Of a DNA stretch of 64,000 nt, positions 63,040 through 64,000 are shown piece after piece (position 1 is the first letter of the stretch; every line of letters begins with the position of its first letter). A model generated the notes under the pieces. That model was not told the origin of the DNA. It saw only the letters and a program-made list of their open reading frames with translations, and searched no databases. Source of the DNA: Haliclystus octoradiatus (taxonomy: Eukaryota > Cnidaria > Staurozoa > Stauromedusae > Haliclystidae); the NCBI GenBank assembly GCA_916610825.1, contig OU744454.1, positions 13,656,336-13,720,335 on the forward strand. Direction: 5' to 3'. The position numbers and the translations under genes were made by a program.

Positions 63040-63790
63040 TATAGCAAAATGGTCTAACTCAGATTTGTGTTTGATAGAGTTTTAAACAGGCCATAATATT
63101 ATCTTACCTTTGTGAAAATCAACCAAATAAAATATATTTAACATCCTCAAGTATTGAATAATTCAAATTTGAAAACGACGTCTTTGTCCGACATTAATAA
63201 CATCCTCAAAACTCTATCTTTGTTGACCCAATATCGATAATTTCCAATCATTATGATCGCTTCTAACACGGCAAAATCACTGAGAATTGGCCATCAAAGC
63301 TATTTTAAGATCAACTAGTTTTATTGCGAAAATTTTCAGGGGTTTCATATGTTATGAAATGTCGCACTTGGCAAGTTATTAAACAGAACCAGGTTTCATG
63401 ATTTCATCTGAACCGCGTGAATAAATTTTACTTTTCACAAGAAACTAGTTTAGTTTGTTTGATAATCTGACCCCCAGAAATTTTTTCGCATCAAAACGAG
63501 ATGATCTTGAAATAGCTTTGAAGCCCAATTCTGAGGGATTCTGCCGTTTCAGACGCGATCAAAATGTTTGGAAATGATCGATATTTGGTCAACAAGGATA
63601 GACTTTTGAGGATGTTATTGATGTCGGATGAAGATGCTGTTTTTAAATTTGAATTATTCAATACTTGAGGAAGTTAAATACATTTTAATTGGTTAATTTT
63701 CACAAAGGTAAGATAATGTTAGTATGGCCTGTTTAGAACTCTTTCAAACACAACTTTGAGTCAGACTATCTTGGTTCTATTATAATATCT
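63040..63790. mobile_element. Foldback/long-TIR element, family FB-A, copy 2
   Basis: It shares the arm landmarks of copy 1 (CTCAGATTTGTGT, CATAATATTATCTTACC, CTCAAGTATTGAATAATTCA, TTGACCCAATATCGAT, ATTTTTTCGCATCAAAACGA). Arms lie at about 63045-63330 and 63440-63780. The centre carries about 90 nt not found in copy 1 (63350-63440). No coding sequence. Confidence 0.85.
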
Positions 63791-64000
63791 ATACTGGTGA
63801 TAAGAATGCAAGCACGGCAAGTGTGTGGCCAAAGAGGCTACCGGCCTTTTAGTAACAGTATAAGTACGTGTTTTCTCTTTCCCTTTTATATTTCTATTAT
63901 TATTATTATTCATTAAAGTATATTTGATATATTATTTGCTATTGTAATAACTTTAATCAAAACATAGAATTTGTCAAATCTTTTACATATCTTGGTATTA

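Overview
Eukaryotic nuclear DNA from an invertebrate animal. The window is AT-rich, its genes are split by GT-AG introns, it carries many small non-autonomous transposons, and every recognisable protein belongs to a metazoan family. The phylum is not settled by the sequence. Intronless melanocortin/cannabinoid-like GPCRs and secreted PAN-type proteins would fit a cnidarian or another aquatic invertebrate, but this is only an inference.

Layout. 0.9-1.7 kb (-): an intronless phosphatidylinositol transfer protein. 6.6-22.0 kb (-): an 11-exon gene reassembled here from splice sites and reading phase. It encodes an 820-residue ZBBX-like B-box zinc-finger protein and its introns are packed with transposons. 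24.4-25.6 kb (+): an intronless paraoxonase-like lactonase/arylesterase. 27.8-32.6 kb (+) and 56.9-60.7 kb (+): two paralogous three-exon genes for secreted proteins with an N-terminal PAN/apple-like module, a tiny middle exon (25 and 19 nt) and an unnamed C-terminal domain. 37.5-38.4 kb (+) and 53.9-54.9 kb (+): two paralogous class A GPCRs, with decayed relics of the same family at 34.7 and 42.1 kb. 46.9-49.8 kb (-): a membrane-anchored copper amine oxidase with all catalytic residues; its first exon is not found.

Mobile DNA. The window holds three hAT-type MITEs with perfect 8-bp target duplications, three PIF/Harbinger-like elements with TAA/TTA duplications, a cluster of TA-flanked palindromic MITEs confined to the ZBBX introns, long-arm foldback elements (two copies of one family at 8.5 and 63 kb), tRNA-derived SINEs, a probable solo LTR, a CCCGGG-ended family and large perfect palindromes. 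Several are nested: a solo LTR within a SINE within a palindromic MITE (15.9-16.4 kb), and a Harbinger-like MITE within the arm of a foldback element (4.0-6.05 kb). Coding relics of a tyrosine recombinase, and more doubtfully of a BEL/Pao retrotransposon and an AIG1/GIMAP-type GTPase, are also present.

The genes do not form one pathway. The 24-61 kb part looks like a locus growing by tandem and segmental duplication: GPCR and PAN-protein pairs surround an amine oxidase. The two GPCR copies show a nearly identical 5' third next to a diverged remainder, which suggests gene conversion. The most novel candidates are the unnamed C-terminal domain of the PAN-protein pair with its conserved microexon, and the patchwork GPCR pair.
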